Shown here piece by piece: positions 34,817 to 52,450 of a stretch of DNA of 64,000 nt. Position numbers and translations under genes: made by a program. The stretch covers positions 40,670,001 through 40,734,000 of the forward strand of contig OX485804.1 of the NCBI GenBank assembly GCA_950295325.1. The letters run 5' to 3'. The notes below the pieces were generated by a model. It saw only the letters and a list, made by a program, of their open reading frames with translations, made no database searches and had not been told where the DNA came from. Numbering within the stretch: position 1 is the first letter of the stretch; each line of letters opens with the position of its first letter. The DNA is from Polytrichum commune. Its lineage: Eukaryota; Streptophyta; Polytrichopsida; Polytrichales; Polytrichaceae.

Positions 34817-35156
34817 ATGCAAGTTCATTACCCACTTCATTTATGGGAATAGGCTAGGCCATGCAATCCAAAGAGTATATCTCTTAAATTTGGTGAGTAT
34901 TATTGTGTGAATGTTGTGGGGCATGTGAGTGGGTTTAAATAGTAGGAGTGTATGAATGGAAAGGTGTGACATTTGGTGGCGGTTCCAGTAGCATTAGAAG
35001 TATAAAAATGTGTTTTGGGGCTCCTCATTTATGTTTTCTATGTATGAGCATGAAGGCGGATATGATTGTGATTAGGATGCCTAATGGGTCATTGAGGGTG
35101 ATGTGTATTGTTTGTGGGTTAGAAGAGGTGGTTAGGGGTGTTGGTGGTGTATTTTG

Positions 35157-35198
35157 TGTGTGTGTATATGTGTGTGTGTGTCGGGGGGGGGGGGGGGG
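35157..35198 (+). repeat. (GT)n followed by poly(G)
   Basis: GT repeat running into about 16 G, within the LINE (minus-strand C run then AC repeat). Confidence 0.9.
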
Positions 35199-37921
35199 TG
35201 GGGGTGGTCAACAGGTGACGTGTGGGAATATGGTAGTAGCTTGTAGTAGTGCAAGTGCATTTATTATTATTATTATCATTTATTTTTTATGGCATTTTTG
35301 TTGAAATTCTTGGAATGTAAGCATTTTGGTGCTTCTGGGGTCTTGAAGTTGGGGTAGGGTGGTCATGTTAAATCAATGTGGAGGAGTGATTGGTTAATGG
35401 GGAATGTGGTGTTTATAGTGTCAATATGGATCATGAAGTGTTTTTTTTAGCTTAAGGAGAGTTCGTGCAATGGGTAATCTAGCACATGCTTGGTATTTGA
35501 GGAGTATAAGGTGTTTGGTTCCTTAGTATTTGGTGGCAATGAATTTTTTACTAGGCCTTGGTATATTTGTCCAAGTGGTCCTATGTCATTGAGTGTTTGT
35601 GTTATTAGTTCACTGAGTGTTGTGCCGTATCTTGAGAGGAGGGAGTATGGTTCCATTCCGAATGCGTCTCTAGGTAGTTGGGTAAATATATTAGGAGTGC
35701 TCATGGGGAGGTTGCATATGGGTTTTGTTAAGTTGATGAGAAGTTAATTGATTTTTCAGATGTCCAGTATTGAGAAGGGGCGGCATAGAATGCATATTCG
35801 ATGCTTATTTGGATGACCGTGTTGAGTATTTTTATTTTTTGTTGGAGTGAGGCTAGTGAGAGCAAGAGAGAGGCACTTTGTTTTTTGATTTTGTCCATAG
35901 TGATTGTTTTTGGATGTTGGATTTGAGGGAGGGGACTAGTTTAATCCTAGGTAGGTGTAGGGTACGTTTTGTGACATGATAGGGAGTTGTTGGCTTTTGT
36001 AGTTTATGTTGTACGTTGTATGTTGTATGTTGTAGTTGTATGTTGTAAAGGCTAATAGTTGTAGCTTGGATTTGTTAGGGCAAACAGTAACTGTGCTTTT
36101 TTGGTCATTTCTAGGTCCATATGTGCCTAGTCCGGTATTGTCATAGTTTGTCTAGTTGTGGTTGTATATGTGTTATGTTGTCCATGAGTAGTGCTAGATC
36201 ATCGGCGTATGCTACAGAGGTTATTGTATTTGGGGACGTGTTAAAGTGGTAGCCTAGGTGGTCTTTTCTAGCCATCTAAGGAGTGGTTCTAGGAATACAT
36301 TGAAGAGATATGGACTCAAGGTATCTCCTTGTATAGTGCCGTGACTAATTTGGATAGGGGAGTTTGTAGTGAAGTGGGTCCCTCTGAAAGAGATGGATGG
36401 TTTGGAGTACATGTTTCCTATTAGCATTATGGCATCTATAGGGTAGCCTAAGTCCCCCATTATGGCTAGTAGTCTAGGGTTGTCAATGAAGCCAAATGAG
36501 TTTCTGAAGTCTATGTAGGTGAAAAATAAATCTTTGTTTGTGTATTTGGCATCTTCGAGAGTGGCAATAATGGCTTGGATTTGTCGAGCTATGTTTTGCA
36601 TTAGTTGGAAGCCTTCTTGGTTGTGATGCAATATTTTTGTGGTGCTTGCCAAATGTAGTGAGTAGGGAGGTTAATGCGCTTGTGAATAGTTTGTATATGG
36701 TGCATGCAAGGGCTATTGGTTTGTAATTTGTGATTATAATGGGGTTGTCTTTATTTATATAGGAGAATAGTGGTATTATGTTTTCATTCCTTAGGTATGG
36801 GTTTTTGATGGTAGCATTGTAGGAAGAATAAGAGCATCATATCGTGGAAGTTGTTAGGGAGAGCTTTTAGGAGTTCGTTGGGAATTCCGTTAGGTCCTAG
36901 AGTCTTGCCTTTTGATAGATTTTGAAGGCACTTGTCATAGATGATTATGTTGAAGATTGATGCTAGTAGGGCGTTTGGTATGGTGTGTTTCTCAAGGGTG
37001 AATCCTTCTTTTGTGCGCCATTGGGTATTGACAAATGGCATACATACTATCATTGGGGTGGTTTGTGGGGTCTACACATGTTGGGGCTTGTTTGTGGAAT
37101 ACTTCTTTTTGTGTGGTATATATGATGGTAGCGATTGCATCTAGATGTGTAGCTAAGTGGCCTTCCTTGTCTATGAGGTGGTCAAGTGGTGTGATATTTT
37201 GTGGGTTGAACACCCTTTTATGGATTTTTTGGGGTTTATTGTCTAAGATTGGCTTGTAATTTTTATTCTATTTTTTTGCAATTTTGTGTAGTTTGGTGCG
37301 TAATGATTTTCTTGGGTTCACATCGGGCATGTTTTATTTATTTTTGTAATGCCGTTCAATCATTGTTTGGTCTCTTGGGGGTTGTTGGTTTGGGGTGGTG
37401 GGGCGCATGTTTGTATGGCACATTCATTGATGGATTGGAGTATATGATTGTATTGTTCTTATGCTTGAGTCCATTAGTCATGGGGTAGCAGAACGTTTGC
37501 TTTGAGGAAGTTTGTAAGTTGGAGTATATTCATAAGGTTTAGTTTGTTGAACTTAGTTAGGAATGCGTTCATATTTGTCTCTAGTATGGGGTATATGTAT
37601 TGGGTGGGGGGGGGTCTGCTTGTCTTATGGGGGGTTGTCTAATTAAGAAGTTAGGGGGTAGTTTTAGAGTCACTAGGAACTTAGGAAGTGGTATGAGTTT
37701 AGATAGAGTTGGGTGTTTGTGTGGCACTGATATTGATTGTAGTGTGTTTTGGATGTGCAAATTCCATTTATGAGGCTAGTGTGTGTGTATTTGGGACCTC
37801 CTTGTCAACTAAAGTTGGATGCATTGGGTATTGGTATTAGTTGTGTTCTTTCAATGAATGCATCCATTCTTTGTCCTCTTGTGTTTGGGGGTGATGTTTT
37901 GTTAGATTTTTCATCAAGTAA

Positions 37922-38168
37922 CACTACAAGACAACTTGTCCATTGCAACCATCCATGTCGACTTGGCCATTGTGACTCATGGTGAGAAAATGCATTAATA
38001 ATAAATTTTGGTTGTCCACTAGAGGGGTTTTGGTTACCCATTGTCCAAAAATCACAGCTGAGAACCTCTGATTGACAACTAGAATGATTAATTTATGCAT
38101 TTTCTCGCCATGAGTCGCAATGGCCAAGTCGCAACGGATAGTTGCAATGCATAAATATTCTTTTAGTG
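37922..38168. mobile_element. CACTA-type MITE inserted in the LINE AP-endonuclease region, 247 bp
   Basis: It begins CACTACAAGACAACTTGTCC and ends TTTTAGTG. The arms pair over most of their length. TAA flanks both sides (37,919-37,921 and 38,169-38,171), a 3-bp duplication as expected for CACTA elements. It is the same family as 2,937-3,165. The LINE frame can be followed on both sides (GDFNFEISSL, then LDEKSNKTSP). Confidence 0.82.
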
Positions 38169-38573
38169 TAAGGAAGATATTTCGAAGTTGAAGTCGCCTA
38201 CAGGAAGTGGGATGTGCATAGGGTGTGTGTTAATATTTTGTTCTAGTGTTGTTTGTTAGAGGGGTTTGTTAGAGATTATGATGATCTAGAGGTACAAGGT
38301 TAATTCTAATGGGGTTCCGACTTTCGTGGCATTACCTAAGAAAGCTACTGATTTGCATATTGTGGTGATGAGGCCTCCCCTCGTGGGTGCACATTGTAAA
38401 CAAAATGGCATTTCACATTGAAATAGGCCAATTACATACCATACACAGTATAGTGCAAAGGAGGAGTCCCCTTGAAGAAGGTTGCTTTCTTGTATGCGCC
38501 CACACAACCACCTTCCAATTCTCAAGCATCTAGGTTCTGCGATGACTAACCTACTAGGAGTCGTTTTCTCCAC

Positions 38574-39139
38574 TCGTTAAAGATAACTAGCTAGCAATGG
38601 GTGCACGGTGGTCATGGAGGTAACCGAAGTAAGATATTCTAGAATGACGGTGATCCGTGTATGTAAGTTTGTACGAGATGACCACTTGTGAAGCATCCGG
38701 TATGTACATACCTACATGAAACGGTGGGGGGGGGGGAGGATCACCAATCATCAATGTTTTTTGTTTTCCTTTTGCCACAAATTGCACCAAAAAAGAACAA
38801 GGTGGTATTTTTCTCCTTTAAACAAAAACTTGAAGTAACGGGTTTAAAAAACTAACAAAAGAACTTGGTTTGGTGGATACATGTCAACCTTGCATGAAAT
38901 ATCACGTAAGCAACACATATTGTTGCCAACACATCAGCCTTGATAGCTCTCCCTTGTGACCTAACTCCATTTTTTAGAAAAAAATTCACATCCCATCGCC
39001 AACTTTAAACATGGATACAACAAACAAAAAGCCAGATGGCATTCTTCATTTTGCATTGCATAACCAACATGCAGATATAAATATAAATATATTTATATAT
39101 TTATATTTATATATCATGTGCCATTCTGAGGGGGCCTGA
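38574..39139. other. Non-coding stretch
   Basis: A poly(G) run lies at 38,725-38,738, and an AT palindromic stretch (ATATAAATATAAATATATTT) at 39,074-39,115. A very similar AT stretch lies at 14,965-15,005. No gene. Confidence 0.45.
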
Positions 39140-40324
39140 GGGAAGCTCATCCTTCATCATCATGCTCCGCTGCCTGTTGTTCATGTCTTGAGCTAACTCA
39201 AGGACGGTCGCTAGGCTGGCTGGCTGGCTATGGAGATGGGTGTCTCTAAGTATTCTCCGCAGATTGTGCACTTGTCAGATCTTTGGTACCATCATGAATG
39301 TTTGGCCTGTCACGGGGAGCCTCAAGTTATGATTCGACCTGGCTTCATTCACACTGCTTGTGTTGTGCTGTCAGGAAGTGCTTTCTCACTCTGCGCCTGC
39401 AGCCTCTCAGATAAATTAGAAGGTGGGAGCATCAGGTCTTGAGCATCAGATTTTGGAGAGCTTGTGTGGTGGGTTTCTGATCGTAGAATTCTGGTTTGTG
39501 AGACATGAGGTTGTGCCTGCCTCCAAGAAAGAGCTTCACTGTTGAGAGACTGCGTGAGCTCATTTTTGACTCGCGTCATTTTTGTAACAAGTGTTCAATC
39601 TTGTTCACACAGCCGGGATGATGCTTCGCCTCTCGGTTGCAGGTTCATGAAGGAAAGGAAACAGTGAGGGAGGTTAACGTGTCCAGTTGGCAATTGCGAA
39701 TCACGAAGATGGTCATCTCAAGTTTCAGAATCGGAGGAGAGATGCAGAAGTGTAAGCTTGTTCAAAGTGAAGATTCTCCTACACTCTTTGGTTGATCACA
39801 CATACTAGGCCATCCCGATTGTGGTCATCATTGAACTTACTAGAATGGCGTCTGTATATGTATTCTGAGCAGAGTGACATGGCCAGTCTCATCATAACAC
39901 ATCTCTTCTCGATTTTTGTTCATCGCTACATCTGAGCGAGTAGTCATGCAAAAGTCACAAGAATCCAAAGTAAAGACTCTTTCTCTGCATCAACGATTAC
40001 ATAGAACCTCCCTCCCCATTGTGTCTTTCAATATTGAATTTGGAATGATGTCTTTAATTTTGGGCATAGTATAGGCCAGTCTTATTAACGTGTCTTTTTG
40101 GTGTCCGCTCTTAACTAGAAGCCTTGCCATGTACTATTCAAATATAGGTGTCAGATTAAGAAGGGTGACCACATACCTTAGTGCTAGCTAGCAAGGATAA
40201 TTGCAGCGCAATACATGCTAGGGAAAGGAGTCAATGGTTCAAAATATCATTCTTATGTTAAGGATATCACTTTCTAATGTTTCATGTCATCATCACAGGC
40301 CACCTCTCTAGACCCAAGACCGGA

Positions 40325-40550
40325 CTACACTACGTTGATTATCCCAATTAGTGCGTGTTACTATTTGGAGTTCCACAATGCAATAACGTCTTACTCAAGA
40401 GTTCGATTACTGGTGAAAGTTCAATAGGTTGTTTGGACATTATAGAACATAAGTGACTTTGCTTGCTAAGATATTGCATTCTCATGAAATAGTTATAGCA
40501 CTACGTAACTCCGAATAGTAGCACGAATTAATTGGGATAATCAATGTACT
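40325..40550. mobile_element. Hairpin MITE (GATTATCCCAATTAGTGC family), about 226 bp
   Basis: The left arm has GTTGATTATCCCAATTAGTG, CGTGTTACTATTTGGAGTT and GCAATAAC. The right arm is the inverted equivalent. The arms pair over about 65 bp. Family member at 41,209-41,313. Confidence 0.75.
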
Positions 40551-41019
40551 TATAGAGGCAAAGAGGACATCAAATACGTGCGTTGTGCATTTCAAGTTGG
40601 GTGATGTTGTTCGTGATATGCATTACATGTTTATGTTGTACCTTGTCCCAACTAGTAGAATAACATTCATTTCTTTTTTTATGTGACTTTGATATTGAAG
40701 GTTGGTTCACATGGGGTCCCAAGTCCTAAGTCCCAGTTCACTTGAGGTTCATCTGTGCAATCTTAGCATGGAAGTTAGGACTTACCACTTCACATTGAGT
40801 CTCGAGTATGACATGGATGTCTACATGGCAATACTTTTTGGAGAGGCAAGGTGAGGTGAGACTCAGGACTTGTGTTGAGAGTTGGGTCAAGCAAAAAGCC
40901 AGACTCAACTCTCAACCCAAGTCCCAAGAATTCATTTGCACAAAATAACCAAGATCTGACTTCAATGGATTTAAACCATATTTTAATGGTTTCTTGAGGC
41001 TCAAAAGGTGGGACTTTCT

Positions 41020-41095
41020 AAGATGAGTGGGACTTGCTGACATGAGTGGGACTTGCTGACATGAGTGGGACTTGCTAACATAAGTGGGACTTGGA
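41020..41095. repeat. 19-bp tandem repeat, four copies
   Basis: The unit is GTGGGACTTGCTGACATGA, with small changes in the last copies. Confidence 0.9.
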
Positions 41096-41208
41096 ACTTC
41101 GGACCTCATGTTACCAGCCTTCATATGAAATCATTGTTTTGTTTCGAGATGCAATCACTCTAAATCCAAATATTGTGCAGCAATTGTTGGTGAGGTGATA
41201 TTTAGAAA

Positions 41209-41313
41209 TACACTGATTATCACAATTAGTGCATGTTGCTATTCGGAGTTACGGAGTGCAATAACAACTTTGAATAGTAACACGCACTAATTGGGATTAT
41301 CAGTGTAGTGTAT
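41209..41313. mobile_element. Short hairpin MITE of the same family, about 105 bp
   Basis: The arms TACACTGATTATCACAATTA / TACACTGATAATCCCAATTA (inverted) pair almost to the centre. It looks like a deleted version of 40,325-40,550. Confidence 0.75.
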
Positions 41314-42414
41314 CACATTGAGGGACGCAAAGGGCTGGTTAGTAACTTGTCACAAGGAGTATGTGAACTAGTGTAGACCACGAGATGGAGTTAGAAATGC
41401 CTTATGCCTTTACACAAAGTCAAGTTATGCTATCATACAGCACATGTTGCTCACTTTAAACAGAAACATGGTAGTCCACTCTGTATCATATACTCAGTAG
41501 GCCATGTTATATGAAAATGAGAGTGGAGTCCTTGAGATGAGAGATTGTATGCGAATCTGCTCACTTCCGTGTTTTACAGGCAATATGCGGCAATTTTCCT
41601 GTCATTTAAGCAATCATTACACCCACTTGCTTCCAAGCCCTTGCTGCATTGCCAGTATGGAGCTCTCAAGAGGTTCTTGCTGACCCTTCAGTACCTAACA
41701 ATCCACATTGAAATTTGGCCATGAAATGGACTAGATACACATCAGTAAGACTGTTGTCCTGCATCATGTTGGAGAATGCAAGGGCCAAGTGCCCTCTTTT
41801 TTTTTATTGTATACATTGCAGGATATGTATGAGGAGCTTGCAAAGCGAACACCTAGGTATGTGCAACCAGTTCCCTTGACAAGGAAATTGTCCCTCTCCG
41901 GGTACTCAACGCCTGCAACAAGGGCACCCTGACCTCTGCCTGACTAGAGAAACCTAAGAAGTTGCAACCTGGTAAGGTAGCTGATCAGAAGTCCTGAAGC
42001 AAGTGCGGGACTTATTAAATTGAACTGGTGAGTTGGTCTAACTTCCTCTCTAATCTAGATGCTGATCGGAGACAAAATTGAAACTACTTCATGTCAACCC
42101 TGTTGCTCTGCTTAGAAAAACAATATCCACGGCATCTCCGTCATGGATTTCCAACACTAGTCCACTATTTTATAGTGTCCCACACTTCCAGGGCAGGGAT
42201 GCTCCTTCATCCTGTACTTCAAGCCAAATTCAGAGACCAAAGCTGATGATCTTTGGTTGAAAAGAAACTCAAGTACCAAAGTCCTGGTAGTCAAACTAGC
42301 AGCATCTCAATTGGAGCACAACTGTTTTCACCTGTGGTAGGCAGGTGTTGAAATTATATGGTACAGAAATGTAAAGGGGGGGGGTAGATAGTACCACCGC
42401 CGGTCTCTTCAAGT

Positions 42415-48087
<5,673 letters not shown>

Positions 48088-48165
48088 CAGACAAGGAAGG
48101 AGGAGAGAGGCTAGAGAGAGGAGAGAGAATGTAGAGAGAGAGAGAGGGGAGGGGGGGACTCGGGG
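48088..48165 (-). promoter_or_regulatory. GA/CT-rich tract just upstream of the hexokinase start
   Basis: Plus-strand GAGAGAG runs (a CT-rich leader when read with the gene) lie within 80 bp of the start codon. CT-rich stretches are common in plant 5' leaders and core promoters. Which of the two this is cannot be told. Confidence 0.5.
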
Positions 48166-49803
48166 GAGTCTAGGCTCGTGGTGTTAGGGTGCCTAAGTTA
48201 GTGGTGTGAATTTAGTGGCTTTTGTCTTTAGATTCTCTCCTAGGGAGAGGTTTTGTGGTCTATGTGAGCTCCATGGTGGTCCCATGCAATTCTCCAACAT
48301 GTCTCAATTCGGGGACTCTAGTAACTTAGCACTCACGGGGATAAGTTCACTCTCATATATGGATACTCATTAGAACATTGAGGGCACACTAAAAAGGGTG
48401 CGTTTACACTATGTAGCCCCTAAACACTCGAGGATTTCCTAGCAAGTTCCAATTTTTGTTGTAAAAGTTATGTTCTTCTCTATAAAAGAGAACATTTTTT
48501 GAATGTTCGTAAAGGACTGGTGCACAAATCTGTGGATTTGTGTTTTAGAATGAAGTTTACAATGTTAAATTGTATAAAAAAACAAATTATCTTCTGAAAT
48601 TATCTCATATTTGTAGTGTACATTTGCTTTTTTGGTATTGTTTTGTTGTACGTAAGAAGACTGTCATCAAAAGTTGTAAGTATAAAACTATTGCATGTGT
48701 CAATATCCTTCATTGTTGGTTACACTCCCGCTGCACTACAAAAATGTGGTGTGCCTAACACTACCAACTTGGTAGCTTTCAAGCAACTCACACATCCTCG
48801 ATGCACATGCTCACCATGTACAATACTTTATCGATTTTGAATTGCACGAGGTCGTGAAAGCATGGTATGGATTTCTTTTTGGAATTGTCTATCCGCACTC
48901 TTGACTGTTCAAAATGAGGTGTCTAAGTCACCCACGTTTCATAATATAGATTATTTAGCAAAGACTATATGAGCAATTAGTTATGGACCTACATTAAAAG
49001 GGAGTAAAAATGCCTATTACATATACACAAGCCTCATGAGGAAGAAATTATGCCCTCCACTTTGAATTTTTTAAAGGTAAATCACATACTTGAACACATC
49101 GGTCACACTCAAATATTGTCATAAGGTCCAACATATTGCTTGCAAAGTTATTTGACGATGTGCATCCATCTTGCAAGTGTTGCTCAATTGGGTCCACGCA
49201 ATGGCAAATAACTTTAGCACTTGAGTGAGACTCAAGTCAATAACACTTTCAAATCATGCAAGGAAATGTAGTGAATGTTCAAGTGGTTGTACGACATGTA
49301 TTGTGCTACCAACATGGCTCATGGTTCATGACATCCATATTGAAGGGTTTGAAGAAAACATATTCCGTGTATTTTTATGCATGATTCATCATAATTGAAT
49401 CTCACCATACTTTATTTGAGATCTACATTGCCAAGCATAACATTACTAATCTACATAATGGCCTATTTTCAAAGAAAGAGGTTGTGATTAAAAAACTACG
49501 AGAATTTATAATTGTTTGTCGAAAAGTCCATAGTACACAACTTGAGTGCTCCCCATAAATGGGGAATCTTGGAATCAAAAAAGTTATGCTCATGTGATAC
49601 ATGGTCTCACGAAACACAACCAACAAGTTGTGTAATGTTATGAGTTCATAATGTAATAATAAAGAAACATATGCTAAGATTAGTAAAAATTTAACTATCA
49701 TATAGGGCATTCTATTCCGACACAAAATTATTATTTTCCTTACAAATTTTACCACGTATCATGCTCACATTCACCACAACCACTTGTATCCCACACATAA
49801 TCA
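48166..49803. other. Region upstream of hexokinase, no gene recognised
   Basis: The piece GGGTGCGTTTACACTATGTAG at 48,398 resembles Harbinger-type ends elsewhere in the window, but no partner end was found. The remainder is AT-rich without repeats that I can place. Confidence 0.4.
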
Positions 49804-50178
49804 CACTAAACATGATAGTTAGTGTCATATTGTATTTTACGTCGCTATAGTAACTTTTTGGATGACACTTCTTATGAATAAGTGAACAAATATTGTCATG
49901 GATGATAGATGAGTTCTTCCTTTGGCCCAAAACCCTGCCTTCTCTTGTCAGCAACTTGTGATGAAATATTGTCATAGATGATTGAAATCTGGATGAATAA
50001 ACACTTTGTAAATGACAGTAATTGCAACATTGTACATCTATAATCCCCTAAAACATTGATAACGAATGACAAAATAATTGTTGGGTTAACATTTAGTGGT
50101 GGTGACACTATACCACGGTTTACAAGTAGTATCGAGCAAGACAATCATAATTGGTGACACTAGATATCATGTTTAGTG
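49804..50178. mobile_element. MITE of the CACTAAAT family, 375 bp
   Basis: Ends CACTAAACATGAT... and ...ATCATGTTTAGTG are inverted copies. The internal GTCATATTGTATTTTACGTCG and GATGACACTTCTTATGA match the member at 51.1 kb. No clear target duplication. Confidence 0.7.
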
Positions 50179-50570
50179 TACACTATGGGAAAGATGAACT
50201 AGGGAGTCCTCTAAGGTATTTAGTGGTTCCCAACATCTTCCACTTTCACCTTACATGGCCGCCACGAACCCTAGGTCAGAGTTCCACAAAAAGTGAAAGG
50301 GCGAGACCATGACCCTAGGTGTCTTTTTGTGCATCACATAGGTTAGGGTGTTTGTGGTGTGGACTACTTACGGGGCCCTCGAAAGCCCACAAAAGGAGTC
50401 ACGGTGGGGCCCACAAAAGGAGACATGGTGGATCCCACCGTGTTGTATCGACAAGTCCTACTTATGTGACACATTGCCATGTCACCATATCGGCTAATTC
50501 TCCACACGCATTGTAGGGCCATATAGAATGGCAACTAGAATTTCCTCATAACTTCCTCTTCACACTACAG
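50179..50570. other. Non-coding stretch
   Basis: An imperfect CCCACAAAAGGAG duplication occurs at about 50,387-50,425. No gene. Confidence 0.4.
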
Positions 50571-50573
50571 TAA

Positions 50574-51058
50574 GGGCCACTGCACACACGAGACTGAGAG
50601 CCCGTGTGACCATTACACTTCAAGCACTCTCATTGGTGGAAAAGGCGGAGCCGGTTAAAGTTTCCTTCGCACTACAGTTGAGGGACCAACGGAGTATGTG
50701 GATGCAAGATGGATGTAAAGTCTACATGGATTCCAACATGGCATCGAATGGATCATGTTTCGTGGTCATTTGGACTGTTTTCAAAAACCACCTCTTGGAG
50801 TTAGGCCTAACACAAAATTGGGAGACCATGGCACTTCGAATGCTCACAATTGTTGATTTATTCTATTTTATCATGTGCTAGGACCTGCATGAATAGCATT
50901 TGCTTGAGGACTCGGTCACATATGACTTCACACTACACTTGAGGATACGTGACCACACTACATGATTTTGAAGGTGTCTTGGGACGGCCTTTGAACACTT
51001 TCTTTGGGCTCCCACAATTTTCATGGTCACGGCTCTTGGCTCGTGTGTGAAGTGGCCC
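50574..51058. mobile_element. Harbinger-like MITE, 485 bp
   Basis: The left end GGGCCACTGCACACACGAG and the right end CTCGTGTGTGAAGTGGCCC are inverted copies. TAA flanks both sides (50,571-50,573 and 51,059-51,061). Internal copies of TTCGCACTACAGT and TTCACACTACA are seen. The ORF inside has no recognisable domain. Confidence 0.85.
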
Positions 51059-51433
51059 TAAATATTGTATTTAGTGTCGTATGGTATTTTATGTCGCCGT
51101 GGTGACTTCTCTGATGACACTTCTTGTGACTAAGTTTTAAAGCATTGTCATACCAACTTACTTCTTAGTTCAGCCGTTTCATGTATATTTTGTATCTTAA
51201 CATTTTTGCATTGAATTATTGTCATGAATGATTTCGAATTTGGATGATAAATCGCTTAGTAAGTGACAATGATTCCAACATTGGAATTCCTATAATGCCC
51301 AACATTCTTTTACAAGGAATGACAAACAATGTTTAGGTTTACATTTGGTGGTAGTGATACCACATGGGTGGATGACAATACGTATTGGACAAGACACATA
51401 GAAGTGGTGACAATAAATACGGTATTTATCGTG
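51057..51433. mobile_element. MITE of the CACTAAAT family, abutting the Harbinger-like MITE
   Basis: Left TAAATATTGTATTTAGTGTC and right GACAATAAATACGGTATTTA are inverted relatives. The inside closely follows the copies at 10.0 and 49.8 kb. Its left end coincides with the right end of the previous element, so the Harbinger-like element probably inserted at its terminus. Confidence 0.6.
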
Positions 51434-51539
51434 GAGTTGGAGGGCCCGTGTACATGGCCTTTTGAAATATCTAGTGTAAAGTGAAAAACTTCACTTCACA
51501 CTCAAACATTACAGGTTCCATGACACTCCGTCCAAGCAT

Positions 51540-52450
51540 TAATAACAATATATGAATTTTTTTTGTCATGATATGACCCTATATAAACTCAAATGAAATA
51601 CTTTAGGGGTAAAGCGACCATTTAAAAGCATTGAGGTTTCAAGTCAAACCAAGAATGTATTCTAAGATGTAATGTAATTTAAATCCTTGCTTGGATTGAG
51701 CATACAAAAGAAAGTTGCACAAAGTGAATGTTAAATTTACATTCATACAATTGGAACTAGCAACGTTATCCATTGCTTTTCATGGAGTCTTTTTAAGAAA
51801 GAGGGGTACAAATAAAATACGTTGATTGAATTGGCCCTTGACTAGATTCAATGATAGGTATTATTTATTGCCTTGCAAACCCTTGGTATTTTATGTCCCA
51901 AACCATGTGTAGATGTGTAGTTTGTCTCCTCCCCTTTATGCTTTATCTTTACTCTTTCTATCCGTACACCTCCACCTATTGTGCCACAACTATTACAAAT
52001 GTGAAGAACATGTCGAGTTCAACTCTAGTGTTAAAAGTCTAAGATCTAAACGTATGTATGGTGGTTGAAACTTGAATGGTCAAGCCCCACTTTTGAGTTT
52101 GTTGCAAATGTACAAGCCATGTGCAAACGAGAAGTTTATCTCCACCTCTTCACTTTGTTATTCCTCTTTCTAATCATACACCTCCACCTATTCTGCCACA
52201 ATTACTACAAATGTGAAGAACATGTTCAATTCAATCCTAGTGTCAAAATCCAGATATTGAAATGTATGTGTATAGAACATGCTCAAAAACAATGGTTGAA
52301 ACTTAAATGGTTCGGCACTTCGGAGTTCATCACAAAGGACATAGGCCATCTCTACCTTCATGTTAGAAATGGAATTAAGGAGTTGATCGCACAAGGTTTT
52401 ACCTCATGGGCAGAAATAAAGTGGTTGGTGGTAAATTGGTAAATTTTAAT
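51540..52450 (+). repeat. Long repeat unit, plus copy (inverted partner at 55.7-56.4 kb)
   Basis: Shared words in inverse orientation with 55,680-56,405 include AGGGGTAAA.CGACCATTTAA, TAAGATGTA, GGAACTAGCAA and CACCTCCACCTATT.TGCCACAA. Within the unit a segment of about 180 bp (TTTATC..CTCTTTCTA...ACTCTAGTGTTAAA) is itself duplicated (51,930-52,035 and 52,140-52,260). The ORF 52,065-52,442 lies in it and has no known domain. Confidence 0.7.

Larger units (their letters stand above)
24250..38573 (-). mobile_element. Dual-endonuclease (Dualen/RandI-like) non-LTR retrotransposon, decayed, interrupted by a Mutator-like element
   Basis: Read on the minus strand, domains follow in order. AP-type endonuclease at about 38,400-37,800: PLELTLYL, then VGDFNFE with GDFN at 38,187-38,198, then RGQRMDAF. 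Reverse transcriptase at about 37,050-36,170: KTLGPNGIPNELLKALP, YIDFRNSF, GTIQGDTLSPYLFNVFLEP, and YADD at 36,198-36,209. RNase H at about 26,640-26,340: LFALLAI, LDKLLIAHI, NIQGNDKADKLTKQGAL. A Cys-knuckle at about 24,700: WLLPCTC...CKC. A restriction-like endonuclease at 24,680-24,380: KLRPDIL, then LEFPYCNDIF. An AP endonuclease at the front and a PD-(D/E)XK endonuclease at the back is the Dualen/RandI plan. Stops and frameshifts throughout show it is dead. It is cut by the Mutator-like element at 27,169-34,806, by a CACTA MITE at 37,922 and by other insertions near 25 kb. Both outer limits are approximate. Confidence 0.8.
39140..42300 (+). other. Gene-like stretch, possibly an unrecognised or decayed plus-strand gene
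   Basis: Base composition is closer to the host genes than to the transposons, and exon-like pieces occur. At 39,230-39,442 there is an open frame starting MEMGVSKYSPQIVHL. At about 39,643 a TTGCAG acceptor precedes an open stretch VHEGKETVREVNVSSWQLRI. At about 41,820 another GCAG acceptor precedes DMYEELAKRTPRYVQPVP, ending in LSLSGYSTPATRAP and a stop at 41,932. These pieces do not add up to a family I know, and two hairpin MITEs lie between them. It could be a real gene with long introns or a relic. Confidence 0.3.
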
